From Sphaerosporella brunnea (taxonomy: Eukaryota > Ascomycota > Pezizomycetes > Pezizales > Pyronemataceae), in assembly GCA_008704415.1 (NCBI GenBank), contig VXIS01000049.1:1-64000 (forward strand): a stretch of DNA of 64,000 nt, given 5' to 3'. The notes under the pieces were generated by a model that did no database searches, had not been told where the DNA came from, and worked only from the letters and a program-made list of their open reading frames with translations. Shown here piece after piece: positions 30,001 to 41,200 of the stretch; position 1 is the stretch's first letter; each line of letters opens with the position of its first letter. The position numbers and the translations under genes were made by a program.

Positions 30001-32300
30001 CGTGTAGCCGGAGCGAACGCGGGGATGGCGACTATGGTACTGGCTATGGTGATGGCAAGTAGCATTGGGGCGAGGGCGACGGCTACGGCAAGACGCAGCG
30101 CCGGAAGTTCAGCTGGAAGGCTTTGATTCCATATCAGATGTGCGATGTATATCATAGTATAGCGACGTCTCAAAAGTCATTTTGTGCAACCTCTTATTCA
30201 CCGGCTCGTACATCATCAATTGTAAGGCAGTTCCAGCAAAAGCTCGAGATTTTCAGGCTCTGCCCGACTTGACAAGCCCAGGCCTTAACTGGCCGACCTT
30301 CGTCAGGGCTCTGTGCGGCTCGCGTCCATTACCAACAGTAGGTCATGAGAAATGGAAGGTGGGAATTTCGACCGGCCTGGTCACCGGGATCTGCCACACG
30401 GCCTCCTGTAGCTGGAAGGTGCCATTGAAGAGCCGCTGGGTGTTATGTGACAAAAGCACCAAAACGTAGACGTCCGTAGGCTAAATCCGCTCGAACCAGT
30501 GAGGCGAGACTGGGGATTGGAGGAGCTGAATCGATCCTACCCACGACCTCGTCTCGAGCCGGGTCGTGTCCTTCAGTCACTGGCATTTCTAGCACGTTTG
30601 TTGAGCAACCTCTTGAGCCAGACGGAACCGGAAAGCTTTGGGGGAAAGAAGATGTGTTGGATGGAGAGATGGTTACGTCGACTGATGGGTAGTCCAAATG
30701 GCAATGTCTAGCAGCCGGAATAACGAACGCGCCTAGTTACAGCGCATAATCGGTTGGGTAAAGTAGAAAGCCCGTTGCTGATCGGCAAGGTCGATTCCAC
30801 ATGGGTACCTGTGACTTTAGGGGTTTTCCGCCGCATCGGTCAGGTGGTGTATTGTTGACAGCATATGAGCTGATTGCATGTCGGCGCCATGCAACGCGAT
30901 CCGCCGATTGCCTGCACAGTCAGTAGCCTCTGCTGGCTGTCAACCATGGATGTTAATCGTGACCAGCTTTTGGGTATTTGACTGGAAATGCTTGTTCAAA
31001 GCTCCAGTCTCGAGCAGAGCCGAGTGAGGACTCGCGTTTTGGCGAGCCGAGCCCGCTCGAGGCTGTTTCCTGCTGAGCCAAGCCGTTTTTATAGCTAGCT
31101 AGGCAGCGCGAGACATCCCGTTGGCGGGACGAAGAAGAAAACTCCTGGCTGAAGGCAGGTTGATCAAGGACATTGTGTGGACTTCCAACCCTGCAGTTTT
31201 ACTTCTCAAAAGCCGGTCCAATCAAAAAAGCCTCGATGACTGCGAACCTCGCACCATGAACATAATTATACAAACAGCAGGGATGCCGCCCATGGACTGA
31301 GAGAGATCGATAATGCTTTCAGAAGCGAGGATGAGGATGCGAGAAAGAGCGGGGGTCATGCCGAGCGAGGTCAGGGCGGCCGGTCACAGCACGGGCTACT
31401 CCCAGTCATGCAGGAAACGGCGGCGGACAACACAGCGGCACGATGTGGGGCCAGGGGAATATGGGATACATATTTCAGGGATGCCTCGAACCCACGAGCC
31501 CGTGGATGCCTAAGATGCCTAGATGGACGCAATGCCTACAAGCCACATCACAGACGCCGGGATCCATGAGACCCCTAGGGACCGGGATGCTCACCGCCGT
31601 GGGTATATGGGATATCTAGGGACCCCGACGCCGATGACCACTCGCTGGTGAATCATGTCTATACCGTAGGCGCTCGGATTAAACTCAATCAGGGATGAAA
31701 AGAATGAATGTAGGAAAAGCTTGCAGCTTCCATAGTCAACGGTGCGAAATTCATGATGTCGTAACGTGAAGTTGATGCATATTTTGGTTACTTACTGGAA
31801 CCTCCCAATCGACTGGCAGGAGGAGTGCGTGCCCCCGAGTGGTGAGTTCGAGTTAGGGTTACATGATCCTTGTCTTGGTGAGAAAGTCGTCAAACAAGAT
31901 AACGATGGTCATGAGTGTGGGAAACCGGCTTTCTAGGAATGGTTGATGCACGGGTAAGCACGAGTGGGAGCGAGTGGTTGGAGGAGTGAATGCTTTGATG
32001 GAGTACCGAGTGATAACATATGAGGCTTGGAAGGCCATATATACGCCCCTAGATTAGTCTCTTAAAGCGTAACCGTTAATTTACCTTTACCCCTCACCAC
32101 CATCTGGCTCATGGTCGATATCAAAAAGTGACGGCTTTCAACAATGAGACTTACATTCTCCTGCGACAAACCCTGTCTCAGCATCTGATCATAGCGCACC
32201 CAATCCCGCACTGACCACACCCAGGGCCCTCGGTACCCGACTTCCAGGGTCCCGTCCTATACCTCCCGCTCGGCCAACTGCCAAAGGCTTTGCTGCCGAT
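30001..32300. other. no confident gene
   Basis: There are short ORFs only. Degenerate GAGCCGAGC-rich patches near 30555 and 31015-31090 resemble hAT ends. A TATA-like CATATATACG at 32036 has no convincing ORF after it. Confidence 0.35.
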
Positions 32301-32366
32301 CTCGCACCCTGCGAACTTGATATACTTGCCAGGAGACACCCAACACCCCGGCTACGTGCCGCAGCA

Positions 32367-32929
32367 TGACACCAACCATGTGAGGTCTGTCCCTTGTGCC
32401 ACCACACCTTCCAAGGAGGCCGGCAGGGGCTGGCGCAACTGCGGAAGCACCTCTCACAGACGGTGCCAGACTTTCTGGCAAGGTTGAGAGGCGGGCCAAC
32501 CATCCAAACCTGTCTGAACGATTTGGACGCGCACAATGTGATCAGGGTGTTGCTTCACTGCGACAGGGGGCTCCGCCATCCCAACAACCTGCCCGCAGGG
32601 GGCGTTGACATGCCGGCATTGCACTGTGTGCGGCGGTGCACCTTGCACCAAACACTCACCGATACCTGCAGCGCCCGGGATCCATGGCGCAGTGGATGGC
32701 CGCCATCTGGGTTGGTGATTCGCGGGGCTTCTTCGGGCGCGAGGTGCCGCCCGGGATGCGGTTTATCCAGAGCATGCACCTGGTGGTCGTGATTATCCGT
32801 TACATGTCTGCCGGCGATGCAGGCCGCCCGGCGCCGATGGGCATCAACTCCCGTTTCTCAACGGAGTTGGCCGAAACCCAGGGGACTGGAGAGCGATGGA
32901 GGGTCAACTGGGGGTACCGCTGGCGGTGA
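32367..32929 (+). CDS. candidate spliced gene with a Cys/His finger-like start
   Basis: The frame from about 32380 reads CPLCHHTFQGGRQGLAQLRK, which has the Cys-x2-Cys, Phe, Leu, His spacing of a zinc-finger start. It continues open to 32792. A possible 44-base intron (about 32627-32670, GTGCGG...CCTGCAG) would join it in phase to the frame MAQWMAAIWVGDSRGFFGRE, ending at 32929. GC-rich third positions support coding. The start is unknown and the second half is not recognised. Confidence 0.25.
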
Positions 32930-34478
32930 CAGTCCTGTCTGGCGAGCGCGATTTGTAGATGCAAGCATCTCCCGACGATTACCTACAGCAACTTGACCAG
33001 GTGGTGGGGCGCAAGTATTAGTTACGCCCGGTATCCTATGCTGCCCCAGCGCGGGCTCACGACCTGAGCGTTCAAATTGTACGAGTGGACTCGAGTCTAA
33101 CCCGAGCTCAACTCCACTCCGCTCGTACGCAACACTAAATACAAACCGCACGGTATACAATTCTATCGCACTCTATCTGTAACATAGTACACTGGGAAAG
33201 TACTATACCACTCCACCAAAAGATACTTTGATGGGTGAAAGCCATCATTGTCCCGGTGCAAGGTCGGGTTCCGTATGGAGGTGTTGTGGCATGGCACTAG
33301 GGCACAGTTAGGGTTGTGAGTCACATGACGGGTTGGATATATGGAGGGGCTTCGTTCTGTTTTGGCTTCCTTTCTTTGCTTTTTCTCTTCACTGAACCTT
33401 TGTAGTTCAATCTAAGTACGTTTGTTCACCTCCTCGAATCATGTTCCGAATCCCGTGCTCGGCACCTCTCGATCCTCGTCTCCGACCGAAACCCTTGCCC
33501 AGACATGTTGAGTGTAGAGTGACGCCGACGGCATCACTCTACCCTCTATGGAATATCCGAGTGCTTAACGCTCATTGAACTTCCCTTTCACCTGGCGTGC
33601 GAATGTGGGAAAACATCCAGCCACGGGGTTTCGTCTTTCAGGGCAGCGTCCGCCGAGTCCTGCACCTAGTTTTCACCATTAGGGATCAAACAGGAAGCTC
33701 TGTATGAACAATCGACGGACGACAACGTGCTGTGCGTGATAGCCGTCGTAGCCTTTTCGTCCCGGAAAGACCCAGCAACTAACAGCTATAAATGTGGGCA
33801 ATTTCTCTACACAGTTTTGCTGTGCGCTCTCCTGCGCAGGACACCGAGTTCTGTCCTTCAACAGCTCATCCCGATTTTGCCGCCTGTCTGCAAACCAGGA
33901 CCTGTGCGCCTCGCACTCAAGCTTCGTTTACCTCCAGCTCGGTTATACATCTGGCTGCCGAAAGAACTTTCTGCTGGCAACGTCAACGAAGAGCAGACAT
34001 TTTCCTTGTGTGGCGCACACCAGCTCCTTCAACTCGTGCACTCAACCCCCATCTCGGCTGCCAGGCCCAACCACTCGATCAAACATCCGCGGCCTCTAAG
34101 GACGTTATCACTGGCAGACGCTTCTCTTTCCCGTCGGCAGTTTACTTGCGTGCGAGAAAGTACGGTATACAGGCAATGCAGGTTTTACGCTCGCCGTGTT
34201 CAGCGTCGCGGATCTCGTCAAAAATTGTGGGTTGGTGCAAAAATATCGGGGAGTGGAGCATCGGCCAACTAAGAAGCTGGTGTGGTCAGTGGCTCGCTTC
34301 CAATGACGCTGTCGGCTGACTCTGAGAGCAGCCAATGTTGTAGTCAACCGTGTTGTCCGGGTCGCGTGAGCAATGTCGAAGTGAAACCCCGACGGTGACT
34401 TGGGGGCCGGACGTGGGATCCGGTGTAGCAGCACAGCTCAGGCCAAAAAATCTGTCAATAATCCGCCCCTGGAGGTAC
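32930..34478. other. no confident gene; possible promoter near 33340
   Basis: A TATA-like GGATATATGG at 33340 is followed by a CT-rich tract (33370-33395) and an ATG at 33441 that opens only 45 codons. This is typical fungal promoter architecture, but could equally be an LTR of an unknown element. A palindromic GAGTGGACTCGAG patch at 33085-33135 ends GCAACACTA, like a hAT terminus. Confidence 0.3.
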
Positions 34479-35059
34479 TCATTTCATGGCCACTATGTGC
34501 ACCGGTGCAAGCTCGTGTGGCACCCACATGATGGTGTGATCACCCCATGCAACCAACCGTAGCGCTGCATTGAAATTGCCGTTGATCTCAGGTCCCTTGC
34601 CGATGGCCGCAGGCCGCAGGAGGTCGCGGGGGCTAAAAATCGGCACTTCCAAGCAGAATCGCCCGGAACCCTCGACGTGCGAATAATTCATTCCACCATC
34701 TGTTTGCCGGGTGGATGTCATTGCTTCCTGGAAACGCTCCTCAGAATATGGACAGTACCCGCGTACCCGCGGTAGGCAGATCTCGGCCACGCACTTCAAT
34801 TCCCATCATGGTTGGCCGGACGAACTGGGACACCTTTTCGTCTCTGGCGCGCGATAACGACCCGATAGACGATGCCGCAGATGGTGGGCGAAGGAGAGCC
34901 AGAGTAGGATGATATGTACCGGCATCCTGCGTCTTCCAGCCGAACGAAGGCGGAGCGAGTCCATCGTTTGGAGAACCTGGTCAAGGCGGAGCTAGCAGAC
35001 ATCCACTCGCGCATGGCGTATATGATTTCGTGGCGTTCTCCGCCCTGCACGTTTGCCAA
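34479..35059 (-). pseudogene. unidentified frameshifted gene
   Basis: Two minus-strand frames, 35059 to 34796 and 34799 to 34479, read as one protein after a single frameshift near 34797. Pieces include GIVYRVVIARQRRKGVPV, RQTDGGMNYSHVEGSGRF and INGNFNAALRLVAWGDHTIM. The order and spacing vaguely recall a cyclophilin fold, but residue agreement is too weak for a call. Confidence 0.2.
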
Positions 35060-36584
35060 GCCGACTCACACTCGTTGGTTCGAATCGAACCAAGTCCTCG
35101 GATGCCGTTTGTGGGGCTGTCGGCATTCCTTGACATTTACTCAGCAAATTCGGCAGTGATGGAGACCAGCCAGTTCAGATAGATCCACCAAGGTCAGCTC
35201 AAGCTGGCACGTCTGGTATAGGCAGAGGCCCGAGATCGCGTCCGAGCTTTGGGTGACCTCGAACTGTCGCTCGAGCTGTTCCGCCTTCCCACACCTTGAG
35301 CTGGCTGGCCCTCCTGATTCTAGGTAATAGTAGTCAACGGATCTAAGAATATTAACCGCATGGTGACTGCCAGATCTAGTAGATAACTATATATACGTGC
35401 TGTATAGCTCTAACGAACAAACCAGTGGGTGGAGACCCAAGAATACTGCAACGGTCGATTTGGCAGTTACGGAACGCCAAAAATCAGGTCGAAAACTTCA
35501 ATCCAGCGGATCGCTGATAGTTCCCTTCGCTACCAAAATAGCAACTGGAAGTCACGCAGATCCCCAATTTTTCGCGCCTGTGCAACATGGGCCGCTGCCT
35601 ATCATATCCGCTGCGCAGTTGCAGGCATTCCGTTAACTCAGGCCTGCCGTGTTTGCTGGGCGCCCGAGACAATGTGTCATTGGTCTGGTGGCTTTGGTAG
35701 CACGCTGGAGGATGTTGGCCGTTCGATGTCGTTCGGTGCGTGTATCGTCGTCGCGCAAGACGACGTCCAGCCACAGATTATGAGCACGTGGATCTGCGCA
35801 CTTCAACCTGCGTCGCACGCGGTGCTATTCGGGCCGCGGGGTGTCCGTTGCGCGCCGCGCATTTTGCCGCAGAACAGCTTGCGCTGGCGATGCGGGAAGT
35901 AACGACCGGTCTGCTGGTGCGCATGGGGAACTCCGTTGGAGGGCAGCCTGACGCCGGAAGTTAGAATGTGGCTTCCAGGCACAGATCGCGGCGTCTAGTC
36001 ACCGAAGATGATGGCCCGAATTGCGATTTTGAAAGTTGAATGCTAAGCCCCCCACATCAACATGTAGGAAATAATGATACAACAGTCCGGCGGCACTGGT
36101 GGCTCTGTAGCCAAGTGCGCAGCAGGACCAGCACACGCTCTGCCGGTAGACCCGGGCCGCATCTGGAATCTGCTGATTAACTCTACGACGAAGGATGAAG
36201 AGACCCCACATGACAGAGGTTATGGTGTTCGCACAGTTCTGTATTCACCGATCCAATTCAGCTTTGTCCCAGTGCAGATCCCGGCGGCTGCTCCTGATTT
36301 GCTTGGTCACCCAGCGCCATACAGCAAGAAGGTGCGAATCGATGTTTGCTAGTTGGTGCACGCACCATTGAGAGGAGAGCATCAGAGCCCTGGATGCGAA
36401 ATCTCTGGATTGCAAGAAAAGATCCGATGGTTTGCGTTAGTCAACGCCTGTGACAGAAGATGCGGTGGCACATGGACCCAGAGAGGCTGTACGCAGCCTT
36501 AGTGTGCTTTCATCATCAGCAGTGGCCCGTGGAGCTGTGCGGTATGATGACTTGACCAAATATGTGGGTTCACCTTTTTTCAAA
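35060..36584 (+). other. no confident gene; two coding-like ORFs
   Basis: ORFs at 35429-35902 (157 codons, holding SFGACIVVAQDDVQPQIMST) and 36074-36352 (92 codons, ending SPIQFSFVPVQIP...VRIDVC) look protein-like, but have no recognised domain and are within chance length. A degenerate hAT-like patch is at 35190-35330. Confidence 0.3.
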
Positions 36585-36672
36585 GGGCAAATGTCTAGTA
36601 TACCCTCTAAAAACCCTCGAAAAGAGCAGGATACCACCAAACTTCGTTATTGTCCAGGATACCACAACCTCG
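36585..36672 (+). repeat. left terminal inverted repeat
   Basis: It begins GGGCAAATGTCTAG and contains CTCGAAAAGAGCAGGATACC and ATTGTCCAGGATACCACAAC. It pairs with 38196-38283. Confidence 0.9.
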
Positions 36673-36718
36673 AGCAGGTTGCTTTGCTGAATCTTGGCTG
36701 TAATGTAAGATAGGCAGG

Positions 36719-36735
36719 CTTAGGGTTAGGGTTAG
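36719..36735 (+). repeat. interstitial TTAGGG repeat
   Basis: Two TTAGGG units and a TTAG stand in tandem at the point where similarity to the 7.2-kb locus begins. The matching place at 7181 has a single TAGGGTTAG. Confidence 0.85.
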
Positions 36736-36873
36736 ATGTAAGAGCTAGCGCGTTGTTCTGCACTTGAAGAGGCAGAACCAAGCGCTAGGCTCCCTACCTC
36801 GCCATCAACACTTGGACATACAGCAATACCTATAGACTGCAACTCGTCTCCTTTCTTTCCATCTCCCTTGACC

Positions 36874-37806
36874 ATGGCCGAATCCCACTCAATGGCCGAA
36901 TCCAGCTCAATGGCCAAATCCAGATCAATTGAGGGATGCGCTCGTGCTGATGACGCCGCTAGCGGGGCTCCCGTTGCGAAAGGCGAAACCCCTCAAGCCA
37001 CCGGTATCTAACTGCCTCTTCCACTCTACCGAGCCTTGCCTGACAACTACAACAGTTCCGTCTCCGCCCACCATTACTGCGTCTGATACCAGGAACGCCG
37101 AGCGCAACGCTAGGCGCATAGCTCAGCGCAAGGTGAACCCCCAGACCCCAACGACCAACGGCATTCGCTCTGACATCATCAGCAGAGGGCTAGACAGCAG
37201 GCAAAGAAGGCCACGGGCGAAACCGCAGTCACCCTGGCTCCGACGTCGGTTCGTCAAAAGAGCGGGTCCATTTTCGTCGACTGTTCCAAGCACACAGGCA
37301 TGGAGATCGCCTGGAAACCCAACGACTCTGGTTCAGGAGTTGCGTTCACGATTCGTGGCTCTCCAGAGGTGTTGCCAGCGCCGAGCAGATCGCCGCCTCA
37401 GTTTGCTGACACTGCTGCGGAGGAACGCGCCGCTGCTGGCATGGAGGCTGTCCGACCGGAGGTCGCCACCGGGTTCAGCGGAAGCCTACCAGTCACTGCG
37501 ACAACTTTCTCTCTCCGCCCCGGTGGTCGGGCGTCTCTCCTGCTGCGGGAGTACCTTGAATGGTACATTGCTCTAGTTGTTGACGATCCAGAACGCGTAG
37601 ATTCGATCATACGCGCTGGAGATATCCTCATGGAGGAAGACTTTGACTTAATGACCATACAAACATTCAAGGGCTCCGAATGGCTGCTCCTGGGGATCAC
37701 GCTGGGCATTGGGCTCGCATTGCAGCAGGACATCAGTGCATTCCTGAAAAGTCGGCTGCAAGGGTGCCGTCCTCATCGAGTTGGATTTGGCTGGTTGGGC
37801 TGCTGA
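36874..37806 (+). CDS. SAM-like protein, transposon-borne paralogue of the 7.3-kb gene
   Basis: Exons are 36874-37003, 37056-37132 and 37186-37806, giving 275 residues. Both introns (37004-37055, GTATCT...CTGAC...CAACAG; 37133-37185, GTGAAC...CTGAC...CAGCAG) match those of the 7353 gene in place and phase. The N-terminus has only three degenerate SSSMAE units. Then come a basic linker, the shared motif SGSIFVDCSKHTGMEIAW, a variable region, and a C-terminal helical stretch with REYLEWYIALVVDDPERVDS and KGSEWLLLGITLGIGLALQ. That stretch resembles the SAM-like domain common in agaricomycete repeat-family proteins; this is inference. The gene lies wholly inside a MULE-type element with its upstream region. 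An intact frame suggests it is, or was recently, functional. Confidence 0.75.
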
Positions 37807-38026
37807 AAAGATGCGTCGGGTGGTTTGGCTGCGGAAATGCGTGGGGCTGGTTGGACTGTTGACATTGGCTCTGCGCTGTTTGGGCGTGCGCTATACAAAC
37901 AAAACCTTACAGCGTTCAATGAAAGACGATGAGCTTCCTAGAAACTGCCACACGCCGTCCTGTGACTGATTTGTCGCTGTTTTCCAGTCGTAAAGTCGAC
38001 TGACCAGTTGATAAGATAAGAGATAG

Positions 38027-38086
38027 GGCAAATGTCTAGTATACCACCTAAAAACCCTCGAAAAGAGCAGGATACCACAACCTCGC
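38027..38086 (+). repeat. extra, shortened TIR copy
   Basis: It repeats the left TIR in the same orientation but lacks the stretch between GCAGGATACCA and CAACCTCG. With the right TIR it would also bound a 257-bp MITE, so the element may have formed by MITE insertion or TIR duplication. Confidence 0.75.
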
Positions 38087-38195
38087 GCAACCTGAACACC
38101 GGTTCACTCTCATATGCGACGGGCATAATCGCGCAGTTGTACTCGCCCTCATGTATAGCTAGCACGGATATTTGAATCAAGGGAATGCTCTCACG

Positions 38196-38283
38196 CGAGG
38201 TTGTGGTATCCTGGACAATCACGAAATTTGGTGGTACCCTGCTCTTTTCGAGGGTTTTTGGGTGGTATACTAGACATTTGCCC
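38196..38283 (-). repeat. right terminal inverted repeat
   Basis: It is the reverse complement of the left TIR with about six differences in 88 bases. It is followed by the 9-bp duplication at 38284-38292. Confidence 0.9.
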
Positions 38284-38292
38284 TTTTTCAAA

Positions 38293-41200
38293 ATATATCC
38301 GTTTCATCGCACTGCGCGTTGCTGCTCCATCGCTGAGCCAGCCTCGCCAGAGCCAAATTGAAGCAGTCCATAAGCCCATTACGAAGGTCTTCTGCAGGCC
38401 ATTCGGCCTCCTGCCGGGGCCTACTGTTGACACGCCCAGTTGTTGCGCACGCGGCTATTCGCGCAGTGTTCTCAACAGCCAGGCCGCACGGCCGGCTGCG
38501 TTGAGCGCAGGTGAGCAGATCAAAATGACTGGCTTGCTGTTTTGGCCACCGCTCACTAATGCGACCGCAATGATGACAAACACGACCACCGCTACGCAAA
38601 CTACTGCTATGAAACGACGATGTTCGCTGTGTAAAATAATGACTGGGAGGGAACCACTGGATAGTAGTTTACGAAAGGATTACAGATCCTGATGAGTTTA
38701 TCGGCGCCGATTGAACGCCGCCACTCTCAGTGGCGAATCTTCACCACTGGCGTCATGGTGGATGCTCGGAGAGCCCCATATCATGCCGAGATGATGGCGA
38801 AGTCTTGCGGCCACGATCCAGTGGACACCAAGGATGTAAGCCTAGCAGAATATTGCTGCAAATGGGAGTGCCTCCTTCGGTTTTGGCCCTCAAGAGCAAG
38901 GAAATTTGAAATTTTGTCCCCCGGGGTGGCGTGTATCAACGGCGCCGACTGTAGCGCTGTCAGAGTAGTTACATACAATGCAATCATGCTTGTAAATATA
39001 TGTTCCCACCGTCGGGGGACGATGGTGTTGTTGCCACAGCCGGTGTGTTGACGATCTGGTCGACGACTGCCGTTTTGGCCGGGGTCTTGCCAACCCGAAA
39101 AATCGTCCGCGTGTCGTCGCGTTGCCCCCGAATTAGTGATTGATTGTCTGCGATTACTCTCCCACGGCAAGAATTGCTCATTTAAGTCGTGTGGTGTGAG
39201 GTGTGAGACGTGAAAGCGACAATAGCAACGTCAATGTTTAGGTTGAACCTAGGTGCAACATCAGCGCGCATTTGCCTTTGAAAAATAAAGTTTATCGAAC
39301 CGAATTTCAAACCTCTGTTCGCATTGACTTACGGGTGACATTGATGGCGCACAGCGAGATTTAACTAGGCGCGTTGCAGCCAGTTGGCATGGGAAAGCAG
39401 ACCGCTGTCTAACCTACTGCCGCTGCCCATACCGTCGCGATAACATACCACCAGGCAGCGTAAGGCGCCACACAGACATTGCGTCGGGTATACACAGCTA
39501 ATTCACCAAAGCGTTGTAATTTGTGTTTCAACCAAGCGGTCCTCATGCCCCGGGCTTGAAATCAAGTAGGTCGGCAACCGCGTGCTGGCAAAGCGCCGGG
39601 TACTAGCATTCCCGATGCCGTCAGGATTGCGCCTGGTTGCAGGCGGTATTTTGGTGTCTTTGAAGACTGTGATATACCCGCTGAACGCGGCGTCTCTTTC
39701 CACCGGCGGAAATCAGGTCTATTGCGGCCGCAGGCTAGATATCAAACAATGCATCTTACCAGCTGATAGGTCTCACATGCTACGGTGCTGTCGAGTGCAT
39801 TTCGCAGCCGTCTTGAAAAGTCGCAGTTGAGGGCTCTTCACGCGGCCCGCGGGGAATGTACTCTGCAACCGACAGGGATTTGATTCCGCGTCCTGGTGTT
39901 GCGTAAAACACAGCGCACAGTCTGTGGTGCGGAACATCCACAGCACGAAATTTAGACGCGATCTTGTCCGTTTACCGGGAGATAACGGCATGCACAACAA
40001 CGGTTTGCACATTCACCCGTCGCCACAAGGCGGCAGTCGATGTTTCTTCAGTGCCAATGTTTACTTGGAATGGTCCTGACATGGGGAGTCCATACCAGAT
40101 CCACTCACCAATCCAAAGACCAGGAATCCTGGGTGGGCAGAGCCCGCACCAGCGGAACCTTGCTGAGCACCCCCCAGCCAGAGACTGAACACGATAGGCG
40201 TTTGGCCAGAAAATCTTATCATCCTGCCAAGGAAAGAAGCCCCGCAAGTGGCTCAAAACTGCAAAACTGACTTAAACGCCACCAAGACAGATGGGTCCGA
40301 TCAGGTAAGGAGACCATCACTTGGATTCCCCCACCAGACCCCGACCGGCAATCCTGCCTCGGTCAGCATACCGGGCTTCCATCCCCATCTTTTGCACCGC
40401 CGGAGGGATACTGGACAGGTAATAGCTTTGACCTGACCAGCAAAAGCGATGTGTTCCACACCGACCTGTATGTACGCGTCCGGCTTGTTCTGCGCTTCTT
40501 ACGGCGGCAGCAGTGCAACCCAGAGTAAACAATCTTTCCGGATGCTCAGGTTGCACCAGAACGGTGCAAAGCTATCGGCCTGCACAAAGGATAGGAACAG
40601 TCTCGCATCCGGTACTAGCAACTCCTTTGCCCATAGCAGCACGTTTGCGACAGCGTCCAGCACCAATCAGCCGAGCATGAACTCTAGATAGACGGTGTCG
40701 TTGCAACCGCTCCACTGGGCGCTCGCTGTGCGTTTGTGAGCCATCTCCAAACGAGTAAAAGCACGAGCCCAACATGAGAAAAGACAAGCCTTCAAGTATC
40801 ACCACCGTGGCCGTCAGGGCGAACCACATGATTGCGATTAGATGGGACCAACGGCAAGAATTTTGCTTGGCTCAATATCTGACATATATCATCGCAACGC
40901 TGGTATGATTTCCGTATCTGTATCACAGTCGCTCTTCATTTGAGTTTGTCAACAGACCGCTCCTGCAGCGGCTGGCTCACTTGGGATGCTCTGGCCATGC
41001 TGCCACAAAGTCAGTGAAGCAATCGCACGCCACCACCATGCAAACGCTTCCATGCTTGCCCAGTTCAGTCGTGGCGCTGTGCCTCGCTGCCAGCCAGGCC
41101 TAAGAAGCCCGGGCTTGGAGTTAGATAAAGACCAAACGGTGGACGGCCCAACCTACGAGCCCCCTGGCCATTGCCAATACTACAACACTCAGAGTCTGAT

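Larger units (their letters stand above)
36585..38283. mobile_element. 1.7-kb Mutator-like element carrying a gene
   Basis: The left end (36585-36672) and right end (38196-38283) are 88-bp inverted repeats, about 93% identical by eye, starting GGGCAAATGTCTAGTATACC. The 9-bp sequence TTTTTCAAA lies on both sides (36576-36584 and 38284-38292). Long TIRs and a 9-bp duplication are the signature of Mutator-like (MULE) transposons. No transposase is inside. The cargo is the three-exon gene at 36874-37806, plus TTAGGG repeats and a third, direct partial copy of the TIR at 38027. Confidence 0.85.

Noticed and set aside
33507..33570. TGTTGAGTGTAGAGTG resembling the LTR start
   Set aside because: The similarity stops after about 16 bases and no matching end or duplication is found.
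35065..35090. GGTTCGAATCGAACC as a tRNA box B
   Set aside because: It is a short palindrome with no box A or acceptor stem at the right distance.
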